Part shown: one piece after another, positions 62,426 through 64,000 of the stretch
How positions within the stretch are numbered: position 1 is the first letter of the stretch
Layout of the letters: each line of letters begins with the position of its first letter
Assembly: GCA_016278505.1 (NCBI GenBank)
Contig: JADQBQ010000024.1
Coordinates: 1-64,000, forward strand
Source: Clostridiales bacterium
GTDB lineage: Bacteria > Bacillota > Desulfotomaculia > Desulfotomaculales > VENG01
Length of the DNA stretch: 64,000 bases
Direction of reading: 5' to 3'
Position numbers and translations under genes: made by a program
Notes under the pieces: model-generated
The model's input: only the letters and a program-made list of their open reading frames with translations
The model's database searches: none
What the model was told of the DNA's origin: nothing

Positions 62426-63643
62426 TCATAAAAACTGCCTGTGCAATGCCCTTACGGCCTTTTCCATATCTTCCCGTTTGACCAACACCCACACTGTGGT
62501 ATGGGAGTCATTACATTGTAATATTTGAATATCCTCTTTGGCAAGGGCTTCAACAATATCTGCAATCACACCGGGCACTCCGGTCATTGCCGCACCTACA
62601 CAAGAAACCTTGGCACACCCATGCATTATTTTAGGTTTGAAGTCAATATTTTCTAATACCTTAACCGTTGTATTCACTGCTTCATCTTTAACTGTGAATA
62701 ATAACTTTTCCGGTAAGACATTTACGAAATCCACACTTATGCCCGCTAGGGCAACTCCCCTAAATAGCCGTGCTTGCCCCTTAAGCCCATCCGCCCCGCT
62801 TGCCATCGCCACATTAAACTGTGAGATACCGGATATTTGTGTGATCCCGGTGATAATACGGTCCCTGGTAATATCTATGGCTCCCCGGTATACCTCACTA
62901 CTACTGGTCACCAGAGTACCGGGGCCATTAGAGAACGTTGAGCGCACCCTTAAAGGAATATTTTTTTGGGATGCTATTTCCACAGCACGGGGGTGCACCA
63001 CTTTAGCCCCTTCATGGGCTAAATGGCAAATTTCATCGTAGGTAATTGAATCCAGTGGTCTGGCTTCTTCTACTATCCTGGGATCAGCCGTCATAATCCC
63101 CTCAACATCGGTATAAATATCTACATAAACAGCATCCAGGGCGACACCCAACGCTGCCGCGGAAGTATCACTGCCCCCGCGTCCAAGAGTGGTTACCTCT
63201 CCGTCCTCGGTCATGCCCTGGAAACCGGCCACCACCACTATCTTGCCTTCCTGTGCATGCTTAATTGTCGTCTGTGGCTTAACTTTCAATATTCGTGCCT
63301 CACCGTAACTGGCGTCGGTAACAATCCCGGCTTGAGCTCCGGTAAGAAACACGCATTGGTGTCCCTTGGCCTGCAATATTGCGGCAAGAATTACACCGGA
63401 AATAATTTCTCCGCAGGACATTAAAAGGTCCAGTTCTCTCTGCGGAACATTTCTAAAAGCCTGCCGGGCTAGACCCAGCAAACTATCGGTGGCGTATGGT
63501 TCTCCCTCTCTGCCGATGGCAGAAACTACGACCACTGGCATATAGCCTTCTTCTTTTGATGCAATAATCCTGTCGGCAACCTTTTCTCTTAATTCTTGTG
63601 AAATCAACGAGGTACCACCGAATTTTTGCACCAGAAATTTCAT
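62426..63643 (-). CDS. lysC: Aspartate kinase
   Basis: Phosphorylates aspartate at the head of the Lys/Thr/Met pathway. Length 405 aa. N-terminal kinase domain with [18 protein letters not shown] and [15 protein letters not shown]-terminal ACT pair ([17 protein letters not shown] and [31 protein letters not shown]), so it is likely feedback-regulated by lysine and/or threonine. ATG good. Placed between asd (3 bases upstream) and dapA. No lysine riboswitch lies inside the window; one could sit upstream of asd beyond the edge. Confidence 0.95.
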   Translation of the reverse strand: MKFLVQKFGGTSLISQELREKVADRIIASKEEGYMPVVVVSAIGREGEPYATDSLLGLARQAFRNVPQRELDLLMSCGEIISGVILAAILQAKGHQCVFLTGAQAGIVTDASYGEARILKVKPQTTIKHAQEGKIVVVAGFQGMTEDGEVTTLGRGGSDTSAAALGVALDAVYVDIYTDVEGIMTADPRIVEEARPLDSITYDEICHLAHEGAKVVHPRAVEIASQKNIPLRVRSTFSNGPGTLVTSSSEVYRGAIDITRDRIITGITQISGISQFNVAMASGADGLKGQARLFRGVALAGISVDFVNVLPEKLLFTVKDEAVNTTVKVLENIDFKPKIMHGCAKVSCVGAAMTGVPGVIADIVEALAKEDIQILQCNDSHTTVWVLVKREDMEKAVRALHRQFL

Positions 63644-63646
63644 AGG

Positions 63647-64000
63647 CTATCTCTCCCGTGCACAACCGTATTCGGCTACCAATTCCGCTATCTGTACGGC
63701 ATTTGTAGCAGCACCTTTACGAATCTGGTCTGCGGCGACCCAAATATTCAGCCCTTTTTCTATGGTATTATCCTCCCTGATTCTACCAACAAAAACCTCA
63801 TCCTTATTTGAAGTATCAACAGGCATAGGGTATTTATTAGTAGCCGGGTCATCTTCTACAATGATGTTAGGAAAAGCTGCTAAAACTTTTTTCGCTTCCC
63901 CAGCAGTCAATTTTTGGCATGTTTCTATATTCATGGATTCTGAATGACTCCGGAAGACCGGCACCCTTACTGTGGTAGCGGTAATGGCCATACTTTCATC
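63647..64000 (-). CDS. asd: Aspartate-semialdehyde dehydrogenase, C-terminal part (cut by window edge)
   Basis: Only the last ~118 codons are in the window; the reading frame is open through 64000. The visible part, ESMAITATTVRVPVFRSHSESMNIETC, EDDPATNKYPMPVDTSNKDEVFVGRIRED and LNIWVAADQIRKGAATNAVQIAELV, matches Asd, which reduces aspartyl phosphate to the semialdehyde. The catalytic Cys and NADPH domain are outside the window. It precedes lysC by 3 bases in the asd-lysC-dapA operon. Confidence 0.93.
   Translation of the reverse strand, partial: DESMAITATTVRVPVFRSHSESMNIETCQKLTAGEAKKVLAAFPNIIVEDDPATNKYPMPVDTSNKDEVFVGRIREDNTIEKGLNIWVAADQIRKGAATNAVQIAELVAEYGCARER

Overview
The window reads as chromosome of a spore-forming, obligately anaerobic Firmicute of the Desulfotomaculum/Pelotomaculum type (Peptococcaceae). 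This is an inference from moderate GC content, strong GGAGG ribosome sites with many TTG starts, sporulation genes (SpoVS, YtrH/YtrI, an alpha/beta-type SASP), a complete short-chain fatty-acid beta-oxidation operon, methylmalonyl-CoA mutase with its B12 helpers, a B12 riboswitch, and the housekeeping order dapA-lysC-asd / rnjA / tepA-ylzJ-ftsK / mnmH-rodZ / rimO-pgsA / cinA-recA-recX-rny-ymdB-spoVS. No rRNA, tRNA, transposase, phage gene or CRISPR array was seen.

Layout. 1-318: degenerate direct repeats and a hairpin. 319-14004 (minus): acyl-CoA dehydrogenase, EtfBA, thiolase, 3-hydroxyacyl-CoA dehydrogenase, crotonase and an M24 peptidase, preceded by two acyl-CoA synthetases, a small winged-helix protein and a PAS/AAA+/Fis sigma-54 activator. 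14331-16147: orphan minC, a NUDIX hydrolase and a DUF3786 protein. 16379-19665 (plus): two DUF2229 proteins, a BadF/HgdC-type ATPase activase and a two-TM peptide. 19987-23665 (plus): cob(I)alamin adenosyltransferase, MeaB GTPase and split methylmalonyl-CoA mutase. 23768-26569 (minus): a cysteine-desulfurase-like enzyme and a ferredoxin-less RACo-like ATPase. 26701-33900: a winged-helix/coiled-coil protein, AcuA, GuaB, FxsA, SASP, YtrH/YtrI and MscS. 33914-39300 (minus): cobC-cobD-cbiB-cbiP-cobU behind a cobalamin riboswitch, with a 210-bp palindromic element inside the cluster. 39389-46214: DUF3842, a coiled-coil protein, a DapL-like aminotransferase, PHP phosphoesterase, M19 dipeptidase, SpoVS, YmdB and RNase Y. 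46727-63991: recX, recA, cinA, an FtsH-like protease with a membrane partner, pgsA, rimO, rodZ, mnmH, ftsK, ylzJ, tepA, rnjA, dapA, lysC and the end of asd.

How it fits together. Sequences matching the -24/-12 rule (GG-N10-GC) lie 65, 85 and 73 nt before the acyl-CoA dehydrogenase operon, the first acyl-CoA synthetase and the adenosyltransferase/mutase operon. With the sigma-54 activator at 12559-14004 between them, this suggests one sigma-54 regulon covering fatty-acid activation, beta-oxidation and the propionyl/methylmalonyl-CoA branch. AcuA (protein acetyltransferase of acyl-CoA synthetases) may add post-translational control, and the B12-riboswitch cob cluster would supply the mutase cofactor. 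The least explained parts are the split DUF2229/activase operon, the RACo-like protein next to the mutase, the winged-helix/coiled-coil protein, the long structured region between recX and rny, and the palindromic element in the cob cluster.
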